Assembly (NCBI RefSeq): GCF_019931215.1
Contig: NZ_JAIOUB010000001.1
Coordinates: 620,001 to 684,000 of the forward strand
Length of the DNA stretch: 64,000 nucleotides
DNA from: Alcanivorax limicola
Lineage (GTDB): Bacteria > Pseudomonadota > Gammaproteobacteria > Pseudomonadales > Alcanivoracaceae
Direction: 5' to 3'
In this document: piece after piece, positions 55,101 to 62,852 of the stretch
Layout: every line of letters begins with the position of its first letter
Numbering within the stretch: position 1 is the first letter of the stretch
The notes under the pieces: model-generated
What the model saw: the letters and a program-made list of their open reading frames with translations, nothing else
Databases searched by the model: none
Told to the model about the DNA's origin: nothing
Program-made: the position numbers and the translations under genes

Positions 55101-55631
55101 GAGTCCATCGGCTTTTCCCTGTACATGGAGATGCTCGAACAGGCCGTGGAGGCGCTCAAGCGCGGCGAACAACCCGATACCGCCAAACCGCTTTCCGGCG
55201 GCCCGGACATCAACCTGCGTGTTCCGGCGCTGATCCCCGAGGATTACCTGCCGGACGTCTTTACCCGGCTTGGTCTGTACAAGCGCATTGCCAGCTGCCG
55301 CACCGGTGAACAACTGGATGAACTCAAGGTCGAAATGATCGACCGCTTCGGCATGCTGCCCCGGCAGGTCAAGAACCTGTTCCGGGTTACCGCCTTGCGG
55401 CAGCGCGCCGAGGCGCTGGGCATCAGCCGTGTGGATGCCGGCAGCGAAAGCGGTCGGCTGGAATTCTCCGAGCGCACGGCGATTGATCCGCTGCGCCTCG
55501 TGAAGCTGGTACAATCAGGCCCGAACCGCTACCGCCTGCAGGGCGCCAGCATGCTGCGCTTTACCCTGGAAGCCGATACCGAGGAAGAACGCTTCGTCGC
55601 AGTGGAAAGCCTGCTGGATAACTTGACCTGA
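52188..55631 (+). CDS. mfd: transcription-repair coupling factor
   Basis: Mfd removes stalled RNA polymerase at DNA lesions and recruits UvrA. The 1147-residue protein is full length: UvrB-homology region (about 1-340), RNA-polymerase interaction domain (about 490-570), translocase domains with Walker A GDVGFGKT at 632-639 and the DEEH box at 733-736, VVGTHQLLQ, the TRG-like GRVGRSHHQAYAFLLTP and the C-terminal regulatory domain. A TACAAT at 52148-52153 may be its -10 box. csiV starts 13 bp after its stop. Confidence 0.98.
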   Translation: MTLLPSAEMFPTGPDRFRNWPGLDSGSLAVTLAALAQRETQLLLVITPDSSAAQQLADSLAFYLDGSDVPVMLFPDWETLPYDLFSPHQDIISERIEVLHRLPESRRGVLIAPVNTVMQRLAPRMQISGSSFALQVGERFDMDATRSRLAACGYRQRDSVYEHGEFAVRGAIMDIFPMGTRQPFRVELFDDDIESLRLFDAETQRSVDQVQQITLLPAAEYPLSSDGIAHFRNRFRERFDVDHRQCSLYQDVSDGIASPGLEYYLPLFFDEMATLFDYLPAAVRLVELSGCDAAAEHFWQEVNTRHEDRRHDIRRPILAPAELFLPVDELNRHLRSHPRARLTPGTDTQDGVSFGFTPPPQPPSDRIANPFASLIALPAQHPGLRVLICAETPGRREALLELMQKQGLQPELVEGWQGFLDGSAPWSLTVGELDQGFWAPEAGYLVIAESQLYGERIMQRRRRKGGQETTADQAFRSLGELVSGSPVVHIDHGVGRYRGLTHMTVDGQAHEFLLLEYAGGDKIYLPVSNLHLISRYGGGDPEHAPLTRLGSDQWGRARQRAAEKIHDVAAELLNTYARREAREGRAFTVPEDDYNRFASGFPFEETADQQAAINAVLSDMQANRPTDRLVCGDVGFGKTEVAMRAAFVAVQNNTQVAILVPTTLLAQQHYESFSDRFADWPVHIEVLSRFRSQKEKTDVLRRLEAGTVDIVVGTHQLLQESVTFRDLGLVIVDEEHRFGVRHKERLKELRAEADILTLTATPIPRTLNMAMSGMRDISIIATPPEKRLSVKTFVQQKNPIAIKEAILRELLRGGQVYFLHNDIDSMARSAEEIRELVPDARVGIAHGQMRERDLEQIMSDFYHRRFNVLLCTTIIETGIDVPSANTIIIERADKFGLAQLHQLRGRVGRSHHQAYAFLLTPHPKAMTRDAVKRLEAIEQASDLGAGFMLASHDLEIRGAGALLGDEQHGHIESIGFSLYMEMLEQAVEALKRGEQPDTAKPLSGGPDINLRVPALIPEDYLPDVFTRLGLYKRIASCRTGEQLDELKVEMIDRFGMLPRQVKNLFRVTALRQRAEALGISRVDAGSESGRLEFSERTAIDPLRLVKLVQSGPNRYRLQGASMLRFTLEADTEEERFVAVESLLDNLT

Positions 55632-55644
55632 AAAGGAATACTTG

Positions 55645-56349
55645 ATGACACGTTGGATCATGCTGCTGGCGATACTGGCCCCTCTGGGCCTGATGCCCGC
55701 TCAGGCAAGCGCGGAAGAGCGCTGGTTCCAGGTGGAAGTGCTGGTCTTTGCCCGCACCCAGGCCAGCGGTGGCGAGCACTGGCGCCTGGATGTCCGCCCG
55801 GAATACCCGCGCGACCACGTGCGCTATCGCACCAGCGGCGCCTCGCTGCCCGACAACGCCAGCAACCCGGACCGTCAGGCCCTGCGCCAGGGCGCCTGGC
55901 AGGCACTGCCGGATGATCGCCTGTCGCTGACCGCCATGCGCCAGCAAATGGAACGCAGCGGCGAGTATCGCAGCCTGTTCCACAGCAGTTGGCGCCAGCC
56001 CATGCGCGAACGGGATCAGACCATACCGGTGCATATCCAGGGCGGCCGCGAGCTGTCACCGGACCCGGCGCTGTACCGCAGCAGCTTCAGCGACGTTGAG
56101 GGTGATGGCGATCAGGGCAGCCAGGACATGTCGGTGTTTGACAGCGCCCCCCAGTACGAACTGCAAGGCACCCTGCAACTCAGCGTATCGCGCTTCCTGC
56201 ATATCGACCCGAATCTGTGGTTCACCCGGGTCGACAGTGACGACCAGCGCTACTACGTCAATATCGACCAGAGCCGCCGCATGCGCAGCGATGAATTGCA
56301 CTACATCGACCATCCGCTGTTCGGCATTGTGGTCAAAGTGACACGCTAG
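55645..56349 (+). CDS. CsiV-family periplasmic protein
   Basis: A 234-residue exported protein with a Sec signal (WIMLLAILAPLGLMPAQASA) and the CsiV family start EERWFQVEVLVFART. The C-terminus reads RYYVNIDQSRRMRSDELHYIDHPLFGIVVKVT, the best conserved block. In Vibrio, CsiV binds peptidoglycan and supports the LpoA-PBP1a pair; a similar envelope role is inferred. ATG 55645 has AAGGA upstream and lies 13 bp after mfd, the usual mfd-csiV order in related bacteria. It converges with the next gene. Confidence 0.85.
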   Translation: MTRWIMLLAILAPLGLMPAQASAEERWFQVEVLVFARTQASGGEHWRLDVRPEYPRDHVRYRTSGASLPDNASNPDRQALRQGAWQALPDDRLSLTAMRQQMERSGEYRSLFHSSWRQPMRERDQTIPVHIQGGRELSPDPALYRSSFSDVEGDGDQGSQDMSVFDSAPQYELQGTLQLSVSRFLHIDPNLWFTRVDSDDQRYYVNIDQSRRMRSDELHYIDHPLFGIVVKVTR

Positions 56350-56357
56350 AAAAAAAT

Positions 56358-57539
56358 CTAGACAAACTGCCCCGCGCAATACCCGGATGACCAGGCCCAT
56401 TGGAAGTTGTGCCCTCCCAATTGGCCTGTGACATCCAGCACCTCGCCAATAAAAAACAACCCGGGTACGTCCCGGGCTTCGAACGTCCGCGAGGATACGG
56501 CCTGCGTATCCACGCCGCCCAATGTCACTTCCGCCGTGCGATACCCTTCCGTGCCCCCCGGCTTGACCTGCCAGTGTCGCAACTGCTCCGCCATCTGCTC
56601 GAGCGCGGCGTTGCTGAACTGTTGCCAGTCCTGCTGCCAGCCGTGCTGCTCAGTCAGCCACTGCCCGAAGCGACGCGGAAACAGGCGCGCAAACAACGCC
56701 TCGGTCTTCGCAGCAGGGGTCGCCTTGCGCTGGTCCGCAAGCACAGCCTGCACGTCCCGGGTGTCGGGCAGAAGATTGATTGCCAGCGTGTCACCGGGCT
56801 GCCAGTAGCTGGAAATCTGCAACATGGCGGGACCACTGAGGCCGCGATGGGTAATCAGCATGGGCTCGGTAAAGGTTTGCCCGTTGCACGCCACGCTGAC
56901 CGGCACGCTGATGCCGGACAAAGGCGCCAGCGCGGTCTTCAACGCCGGCTGTAATGTGAAGGGCACCAGCCCCGCCCGGACCGGCAACACCGGCAAACCG
57001 AACTGCCTGGCCACCTCGTAGCCAAAACCGGTTGCCCCCATGGTGGGAATCGACAGGCCCCCGCAGGCAATCACCAGGGCCTCACAGGTCAGCGGCCCCG
57101 CCGATGTGCGCAACAGAAACCCGCCCTCACGGCGCTCGATGGCGGCCACTGAGGTATTCAGTGCGATCTCGGCACCGGCCCAGTCGCATTCCGTGAGCAA
57201 CATATCGAGGATCGGGCGGCTGCTGTCGACGCAGAACAACTGGCCTGGCCCTTTCTCGCACCATGCAATACCGTGCCGCTCCACCAGCTCATGAAAATCC
57301 CGGGCGGTATAGCGCTTCAGCGCAGAAATACAGAAAGACGGATTGGCAGAAATGAAATGCGCGGCCGAGGTATTTAGATGGGTAAAATTACATCGCCCAC
57401 CGCCGGACATGAGAATCTTCTTGCCCGGTTTGTTGGCGTGATCAATCACCCGCACACTGCGGCCGCGATAGCCCGCCGTGGCGGCGCACATCAACCCCGC
57501 AGCGCCAGCCCCGATCACCACCACATCGCGGTGCGCCAT
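56358..57539 (-). CDS. HI0933-family NAD(P)/FAD-dependent oxidoreductase
   Basis: A 393-residue flavoprotein of the HI0933 / COG2081 (BaiN-like) family. FAD motif VVIGAGAAGLMCA is at residues 6-18, followed by KPGKKILMSGGGRCNFTHLN, which is diagnostic. The C-terminus has GLFFIGEVLDVTGQLGGHNFQWAWSSG. The cellular substrate is unknown; the family is often called an aminoacetone or flavin-linked reductase without proof. The start overlaps the next upstream gene by 1 bp. Confidence 0.88.
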   Translation of the reverse strand: MAHRDVVVIGAGAAGLMCAATAGYRGRSVRVIDHANKPGKKILMSGGGRCNFTHLNTSAAHFISANPSFCISALKRYTARDFHELVERHGIAWCEKGPGQLFCVDSSRPILDMLLTECDWAGAEIALNTSVAAIERREGGFLLRTSAGPLTCEALVIACGGLSIPTMGATGFGYEVARQFGLPVLPVRAGLVPFTLQPALKTALAPLSGISVPVSVACNGQTFTEPMLITHRGLSGPAMLQISSYWQPGDTLAINLLPDTRDVQAVLADQRKATPAAKTEALFARLFPRRFGQWLTEQHGWQQDWQQFSNAALEQMAEQLRHWQVKPGGTEGYRTAEVTLGGVDTQAVSSRTFEARDVPGLFFIGEVLDVTGQLGGHNFQWAWSSGYCAGQFV

Positions 57540-57967
57540 CAGGCCGCACCGCAGCGATGCAAGGCGACCACCAGCGCCTCACTCAAGGCCTGCTGATCCT
57601 GCCGGTACTGAAACTCGAGCGCCGCAATAATGATCGCCCGGTGCACCCCCGCCTGCCCTTCCCGGGCCAGCAGATCGTCGCGCCAGACGCGCATTTCCCG
57701 GTCGTACTTGTCGACCACCTGCTGGGCAAAAACACCGGCAAAGGTGGCCGCCAGCTCACCCACCCACACCGGATTATCCCGGTGGCGCGGGTAATCCTCG
57801 TTGGCGACACGGAAATCCCGCCACACATCCACCACCTGGTCACGGAATGTCTGCGCCAGATAATAAGCACCGGGAACACTTGATCCGGGGCGCCTGAGCC
57901 AAAACGGCAACGCCGCCAGTACCAGCACCAGAAATACTACTGTGCCGATCAGGATCTGCAGAATCAT
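57539..57967 (-). CDS. small membrane-anchored hypothetical protein
   Basis: I do not recognise a family. The 142-residue protein has one strongly hydrophobic N-terminal helix (ILQILIGTVVFLVLVLAALPFWL) and then a helical, charged soluble part with no cysteine pairs or catalytic motif. Topology rules place the soluble part in the cytoplasm or periplasm without a clear preference. It overlaps its neighbours by 1 bp (flavoprotein) and 4 bp (phosphorylase), so it is clearly translated as part of the operon. Confidence 0.7.
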   Translation of the reverse strand: MILQILIGTVVFLVLVLAALPFWLRRPGSSVPGAYYLAQTFRDQVVDVWRDFRVANEDYPRHRDNPVWVGELAATFAGVFAQQVVDKYDREMRVWRDDLLAREGQAGVHRAIIIAALEFQYRQDQQALSEALVVALHRCGAA

Positions 57968-58728
57968 TGGCGTAACATATCGGCGCAGGTCTCCGCCAGC
58001 ACCCGGCAGACACTGTCCATGCCGTGGTGCAGCACCGCCTCGATCTCGGCCATGGTGATCTCCCGCTCGCTTTTACCCGCCGCTGGATTCACCACCAGCG
58101 ACAGCATGGCATAGGGCAACTCCAGCTCCCGGGCCAGCACCGCTTCCGGCATGCCGGTCATCCCGACGATGTCACAGCCATCACGCTCCAGACGAAGCAC
58201 TTCGGCTGCCGTTTCCAGGCGAGGCCCCTGGGTCGCCGCGTAACAACCGCCGTTCAGCCAGGGCATACCGCTGCGCGCCAGCACCACCGCCAGACGTTCG
58301 CGCAGTGCGGCATCGAAAGGCCAGGAAAAATCCACATGCACCACCGGCGTCTGACCCTGATCAAAAAAGGTCATATCCCGGCCCCAGGTGTAATCGATGA
58401 TCTGATCTGGCAGCACCATGACACCGCTGGCTGCTTCGGCACTGATCCCCCCCACCGCATTGACCGCGATGATGGCGCTGGCACCCGCTTGCTTTAACGC
58501 GGCAATGTTGGCCCGATAGTTGACCTGATGTGGCAACAGGCGATGGGGATTGCCGTGCCGGGCCAGAAACAGCACCGGCAGCCCGTTGAGGCGACCCTGC
58601 AACACCGGCGCAGCGGACTCGCCCCACTCGGTGACGACGGCATTGGCGCCGGCATTAGCGTCTGCATTCTCGATCACCAGACCAGGCATCCGGCTCAAGC
58701 CAGTACCGCCAATCAGGGCCAGCGTCAT
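57964..58728 (-). CDS. S-methyl-5'-thioinosine phosphorylase
   Basis: A 254-residue MTAP-family phosphorylase. The N-terminus LALIGGTGLSRMPG, the phosphate loop ARHGNPHRLLPHQVNYRANI, IAVNAVGGI, ATQGPRLETAAE and DIVGMTGMPEAVLARELELPYA match the P. aeruginosa enzyme PA3004, which is specific for methylthioinosine and yields hypoxanthine and methylthioribose-1-phosphate. The neighbour hpt (4-bp overlap) salvages hypoxanthine. A methylthioadenosine phosphorylase is the alternative. Confidence 0.88.
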   Translation of the reverse strand: MTLALIGGTGLSRMPGLVIENADANAGANAVVTEWGESAAPVLQGRLNGLPVLFLARHGNPHRLLPHQVNYRANIAALKQAGASAIIAVNAVGGISAEAASGVMVLPDQIIDYTWGRDMTFFDQGQTPVVHVDFSWPFDAALRERLAVVLARSGMPWLNGGCYAATQGPRLETAAEVLRLERDGCDIVGMTGMPEAVLARELELPYAMLSLVVNPAAGKSEREITMAEIEAVLHHGMDSVCRVLAETCADMLRQ

Positions 58729-59306
58729 GACGCGTCTCCTGACGACGCCGTGTCCGCCACCGCATAGATCCCGGGAGCGTTACGCCAGAAGCCCTTGTAA
58801 TCCATGCCACAACCGAACAGGTAGGCATCCTCGGCGTACACCGCCGTGTAATCCGCCACCAGGCCCGGGCGCGCCTTGCGCTCGTGCTGCTTGTCTACCA
58901 GCACCGCCGTTGCCACAGAGGCCGCACCTTGCGCCTGACACGCGTCGATGATGGCCAGCAGTGTTGTGCCTACATCCAGAATGTCATCCATGATGATGAC
59001 GTGGCGCCCGGCCAGATTAACCCCGGGTGTGACCAGCCACTGAATATCGCCCCCGGCCGTATCACCGGTGTAGCGGGTGGCATGCAGGTAATCAATTTCC
59101 AGCGGAAAATCCAGCGCGGTGAGCAAACGCCCGGCGAACACGACGCCGCCATTCATTACCGTCAGCAGGAGCGGGTTACGGTCCTGATAATCCCGGCGTA
59201 ATGCCCGGGCAACCTGGTCGATACCGGCGTCCACTGCCGCCATGTCGTGCAGCTCGCGCGCTTGTTCGCGAACCTGCATCAGCTCTTTGCGTAACAACTC
59301 GTTCAT
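58725..59306 (-). CDS. hpt: hypoxanthine-guanine phosphoribosyltransferase
   Basis: A 193-residue type I PRTase that converts hypoxanthine or guanine and PRPP to IMP or GMP. The PRPP-binding motif HVIIMDDILDVGTTLLAI is clear, as are LLLTVMNGGVVFAGRL and the C-terminal ALIFGCGMDYKG-like YLFGCGMDYKGFWRN. Its position beside the thioinosine phosphorylase suggests that hypoxanthine released there is recycled. It overlaps both neighbours by 4 bp. Confidence 0.93.
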   Translation of the reverse strand: MNELLRKELMQVREQARELHDMAAVDAGIDQVARALRRDYQDRNPLLLTVMNGGVVFAGRLLTALDFPLEIDYLHATRYTGDTAGGDIQWLVTPGVNLAGRHVIIMDDILDVGTTLLAIIDACQAQGAASVATAVLVDKQHERKARPGLVADYTAVYAEDAYLFGCGMDYKGFWRNAPGIYAVADTASSGDAS

Positions 59307-60481
59307 TCCGGACTCTCTCCAGTTTGTGCAGGCGCCGCCTGGGCTGCCGGTGGCGTGCTGGTGACGCTCCGGGAAGACGCCTCCGCCGGCGTCGCAGGCT
59401 GGAAGTGCAGCGTGCGCGTGGGAAAGGCAAACTCAGCGCCATAAGACTCGACAATGGCCATGACTTTCAGCAGCACATCCTGCTTCACCTGATGGAACTT
59501 CACCCAGTTGGTGGTGCGCGTAAACGCGTAGATAAAGAACTCCAGCGATGACGCGCCGTAGCTGTTGAAGTTCACCATCAGGGTATGATCGCTCTCGATC
59601 TCCTCATGCGCCTGCAACATGCGCATCACCTCGTCGCAGATCACCTGCAACTTCGGACCATCCTGATAGCGCACACCGAGTGTTTCAAAAATACGACGGT
59701 TATGCATGCGCGACGGGTTTTCCACCACGATGCTGGAAAACATGGCGTTGGGAATATACAGCGGGCGTTTGTCAAAGGTACGAATCCGCGTCAACCGCCA
59801 GCCGATATCCTCCACCGTCCCTTCGATATCGCGATCCGGTGAGCGCACCCAGTCACCGACACGGAACGGCTTGTCCAGATACACCATCATGCCGCCAAAG
59901 AAGTTGGCCAGCAGATCCTTGGCCGCAAAACCGATGGCGATACCGCCGATGCCGCCGAACGCCAGCACCCCGGAAATGCTGTAACCCATATTCTGCAACA
60001 ACAGCAGGCCCGCCGTGATCACCACCGACAGCCGCAGCAGCTTGCCTACTGCCTTGGCGGTGGTCTGATCCATGGGCTTGTCCACCTTGCTGCCATCAAC
60101 CAGCACCTGTTCGGCATTGCGGATAAAGCGCGTCAGGAACAACGCCAGAATCACAATCAGCGACAGTCGGCGTATCTCCGGCAAGGATTCGAACACCGCC
60201 GCGGGCGCCACCTCCTGCATGATATTGATCGCAAAAGAAAGCCCGACCACCCAGATCACCAGCCTGACTGGCAGACGCGCCGCCTCCAGCAGGGCATCGT
60301 CCCACAAGGTCTCGGTATTTTTGACCAGCCGCTCGATCAGGTCGATAAGGCGCATCAGGATGAAGTTGAGTGTGACCGTTACCAGCACCACCACGAACAC
60401 CTGGAGCATCCAGATGCGCGGTTCAGCTGATGTTGCCAGCAACTGTTCAAACAGGTCGCCGTTGATGATTTCGCCGTTCAT
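59303..60481 (-). CDS. MscS-family mechanosensitive channel
   Basis: A 392-residue inner-membrane channel of the YbdG/YnaI-like MscS group that opens under membrane tension. Four or five helices lead to the pore helix VLAFGGIGGIAIGFAAKDLLANFFGG, followed by MVYLDKPFRVGDWVRSPDRDIEGTVEDIGW, the MscS beta domain. The C-terminus is an Ala/Pro/Ser-rich tail of about 25 residues. ATG 60481 has AGGAAG 5 nt upstream; the frame is open 17 codons further. It overlaps hpt by 4 bp. Confidence 0.93.
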   Translation of the reverse strand: MNGEIINGDLFEQLLATSAEPRIWMLQVFVVVLVTVTLNFILMRLIDLIERLVKNTETLWDDALLEAARLPVRLVIWVVGLSFAINIMQEVAPAAVFESLPEIRRLSLIVILALFLTRFIRNAEQVLVDGSKVDKPMDQTTAKAVGKLLRLSVVITAGLLLLQNMGYSISGVLAFGGIGGIAIGFAAKDLLANFFGGMMVYLDKPFRVGDWVRSPDRDIEGTVEDIGWRLTRIRTFDKRPLYIPNAMFSSIVVENPSRMHNRRIFETLGVRYQDGPKLQVICDEVMRMLQAHEEIESDHTLMVNFNSYGASSLEFFIYAFTRTTNWVKFHQVKQDVLLKVMAIVESYGAEFAFPTRTLHFQPATPAEASSRSVTSTPPAAQAAPAQTGESPE

Positions 60482-60528
60482 GAGTCTTCCTTCCGCGCTG
60501 TCTTCGGCCTTGTGTTCAGCAATTGCCT

Positions 60529-61596
60529 TCAAATGATGCCTGCTTCAGTACAAAGCGCCTCGGCCAGCGCTTCTGCATCCTCACGTTCGCTACCGGTCAT
60601 ACGCCGACCCTCGCCTGCCAGCAGACATCTGGCACTGACCGGCGCGGCCGGCAACGCCAGTGTTGATAGCTCGCTTTCCAGAAAACGCAGCACCTGTAAC
60701 GCACCGGGGCGATCATTACACACCAGCACCATATCGCACCCGGCTTCCAGCGCCGCACGGGCACGCTCGGGATAGCCACCCGCCATGGCCGCACCGGCCA
60801 TACTGAGATCGTCGCTGAAAATGACACCACTGAACCCCAGCTCCGCTCGCAGCACCTGCTGCAGCCAGAAACGGGAGAAACCGGCTGGCATATCATCCAT
60901 GGACTCGTAGACGATATGCGCCGGCATGATACCTGTGAGCTGCTGCGCCAGGCGCGCAAACGGAACCAGGTCTGCCTTGCGCAGGGCTGTCATGTCACGC
61001 TCGTCAACCGGCAGGGCCAGGTGGGAATCGGCCTCGGCATAACCGTGCCCGGGAAAATGCTTGCCCGTCGCCGCCATCCCCGCGTCCTGCATACCCGCCA
61101 CGAAAGCGCCCGCCAGCGCGCTGACACCCTCCGCATCGTGGTAAAAACAACGGTCCCCCATGATGTCGCTTCTGCCGTGGTCGATATCCAGCACCGGCGC
61201 GAAGCTGATATCCACATCGCAGGCGAGCACTTCTTCCGCCATCAGGCGGCCGAGCAAGCGACTGTCCACCAGCGCCTGCTCGGCGTCGTCCTCGTAGCGC
61301 TTACCGAGTGCCGCCATCGGCGGCAAACGCACGAACCCGTCACGAAAGCGCTGCACACGCCCGCCTTCCTGATCCACGGCAATCAGTATGTCGGGGCGCA
61401 GCGCGCGAATATCGGCTGTCAGGGCGCAAAGCTGCGCGCGATCATGAATGTTGCGGGCAAACAGAATCAACCCGCCGACCAGCGGGTTGGCAAGCAAGGT
61501 GCGATCGGTGTCGTCCAGCGCGGTGCCCGCGATATCCAGCATGAGCAGACCGGGATACGCAGGAATCTGCCGAGAAGTCGTGTGAGAGTCAGACAT
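60529..61596 (-). CDS. nagZ: beta-N-acetylhexosaminidase of muropeptide recycling
   Basis: NagZ is the cytosolic glycoside hydrolase family 3 enzyme that removes GlcNAc from anhydro-muropeptides. The 355-residue protein has AVDQEGGRVQRFRDGF, the KHFPGHGYAEADSHLALP block with the general acid-base His, and the nucleophile Asp in GVIFSDDLSMAGA. NagZ products feed AmpR signalling in relatives, but no ampC/ampR is in the window. An L,D-transpeptidase gene lies 27 bp upstream. Confidence 0.96.
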   Translation of the reverse strand: MSDSHTTSRQIPAYPGLLMLDIAGTALDDTDRTLLANPLVGGLILFARNIHDRAQLCALTADIRALRPDILIAVDQEGGRVQRFRDGFVRLPPMAALGKRYEDDAEQALVDSRLLGRLMAEEVLACDVDISFAPVLDIDHGRSDIMGDRCFYHDAEGVSALAGAFVAGMQDAGMAATGKHFPGHGYAEADSHLALPVDERDMTALRKADLVPFARLAQQLTGIMPAHIVYESMDDMPAGFSRFWLQQVLRAELGFSGVIFSDDLSMAGAAMAGGYPERARAALEAGCDMVLVCNDRPGALQVLRFLESELSTLALPAAPVSARCLLAGEGRRMTGSEREDAEALAEALCTEAGII

Positions 61597-61623
61597 GAAA
61601 TCGCCCAGTCAGGGGTTGCTTGA

Positions 61624-62097
61624 TCAGGATACGGTTACCGGGCAACCCGCTCGCACCTTGTCGAACAGGGCTGCCACCGCCTCGTTGCGCATACGCACAC
61701 AGCCGTGGGATGCGGGCACGCCCATGGGCTCGGTATCGGGTGTGCCGTGAATATAAATGAAGCGCCGCATGGAATCCACGGCGCCCAGGCGATTGCGACC
61801 CGGCTCACAACCGCTGAGCCACAGGATCCGGGTCAGTATCCAGTCGCGCTGCGGGAAAGCCGCCGCCAGCGCCGGGGACCAGATCTCACCGGTTGGTCTG
61901 CGCCCGACAAATACCGCGTTGAGCGGCTGCCCGGCACCAATGCAGGCGCGCACGATATGTCGGCCACGGGGTGTACAGCCACTGCCCTCCTGCTCCCCGG
62001 CGCCGTTTCGCGCGGTGGAAACCGGATAGGTCACCGTAGCGCCCTGCCCGTCATCAAAGGTCAGCGTCTGTTGCGAAAGGGAAATCTGGATGTGCAT
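61624..62097 (-). CDS. YkuD-type L,D-transpeptidase without signal peptide
   Basis: A 157-residue YkuD-domain protein. The active site is complete: FIYIHGTPDTEPMG and ASHGCVRM, with nucleophile Cys133. L,D-transpeptidases cross-link peptidoglycan or attach lipoproteins in the periplasm, yet no signal peptide is visible (start MHIQISLSQQ). Either export uses another route or the start is mis-set; the frame is blocked by psrA upstream, so a signal could not be hidden. A TTG two codons upstream is an alternative. It sits between psrA and nagZ. Confidence 0.85.
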   Translation of the reverse strand: MHIQISLSQQTLTFDDGQGATVTYPVSTARNGAGEQEGSGCTPRGRHIVRACIGAGQPLNAVFVGRRPTGEIWSPALAAAFPQRDWILTRILWLSGCEPGRNRLGAVDSMRRFIYIHGTPDTEPMGVPASHGCVRMRNEAVAALFDKVRAGCPVTVS

Positions 62098-62110
62098 TGG
62101 CAAATCAGTA

Positions 62111-62737
62111 TCAGGCCCGGATGCCGCCCACGATAAACGGCAACAGGCGCTGGGTCACGTCCGCCGCGCTCAACTCGGTGTCGAAATCGCTTTTACACAG
62201 CGCGCGCAGGGAATCCATGCTGGACATGGCAAATACGGTGGCACCGAGGCCAAAGTGTACTCGCCAGAACAGCTCCAGCGGTGGCACATCCGGCACCGCT
62301 TTGGCCAACAATGTCAGAAAGCGATTGAACACGTCACCGTATTGCTCACGGATAAAGCGTCGAAGATGTCCCTGGGCCTGGGTGTAGGCCAGGCCGGAGA
62401 GGCGAAAGAACAGCGCCAGGCGCTCGGGACTGCTGCCGTGAGCCCCCAGTGCGGTGCGCGACATCATGCGTAGCAGCCGCTCCAGGTCGGGAGTTTCCCC
62501 ATCTGCCGCAAGCTGCGCCATGCTGGCACCCAGCTCCGCGCAGAACGGCGCCAGAAAACGCTCGAAGATCGCCTGAATCAGGGCTTCTTTGGACCCGAAG
62601 TGGTAATTGACTGCGGCCAGATTGACACCGGCCTTGCTGGTGATGGCCCGAAGACTGGTTTCAGCGAAGCCCTTCTCGGCAAATAGCACCTCCGCCGTAT
62701 CCAGAATCCGTTCCACCGTACCCGACTGCGCCGCCAT
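62111..62737 (-). CDS. psrA: PsrA-like TetR regulator of fatty-acid metabolism
   Basis: A 208-residue TetR-family repressor. The N-terminal helix-turn-helix TVERILDTAEVLFAEKGFAETSLRAITSKAGVNLAAVNYHFGSKEALI is nearly identical to that of Pseudomonas PsrA, and the C-terminal ELFWRVHFGLGAT and QSQGHLR-like QAQGHLRRFIREQYG blocks also match. PsrA binds long-chain fatty acids and derepresses beta-oxidation and itself. A palindromic site at 62804-62817 upstream fits its operator. ATG 62737 was chosen; a TTG extension to 62806 has no family support. Gene order nagZ-psrA matches Pseudomonas. Confidence 0.9.
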   Translation of the reverse strand: MAAQSGTVERILDTAEVLFAEKGFAETSLRAITSKAGVNLAAVNYHFGSKEALIQAIFERFLAPFCAELGASMAQLAADGETPDLERLLRMMSRTALGAHGSSPERLALFFRLSGLAYTQAQGHLRRFIREQYGDVFNRFLTLLAKAVPDVPPLELFWRVHFGLGATVFAMSSMDSLRALCKSDFDTELSAADVTQRLLPFIVGGIRA

Positions 62738-62794
62738 GCCTGTGTCCCCGCCTCTCCGCACCATGACTGCCCGGCAGAGAATCACCGAGGCATA

Positions 62795-62817
62795 CAAACG
62801 TTTCAAACATATGTTTG
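62795..62817. promoter_or_regulatory. probable PsrA operator upstream of psrA
   Basis: CAAAC-ATAT-GTTTG at 62804-62817 is a perfect match to the PsrA box (G/C)AAAC-N4-GTTT(G/C). Directly before it CAAACGTTTC (62795-62804) gives a second, gapless half-site pair. The site lies about 70-80 bp upstream of the psrA start, consistent with autorepression relieved by fatty acids. Confidence 0.7.
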
Positions 62818-62852
62818 CAAGGCATCGCTGTCAAGGAAAGGGGCAACCAGGT

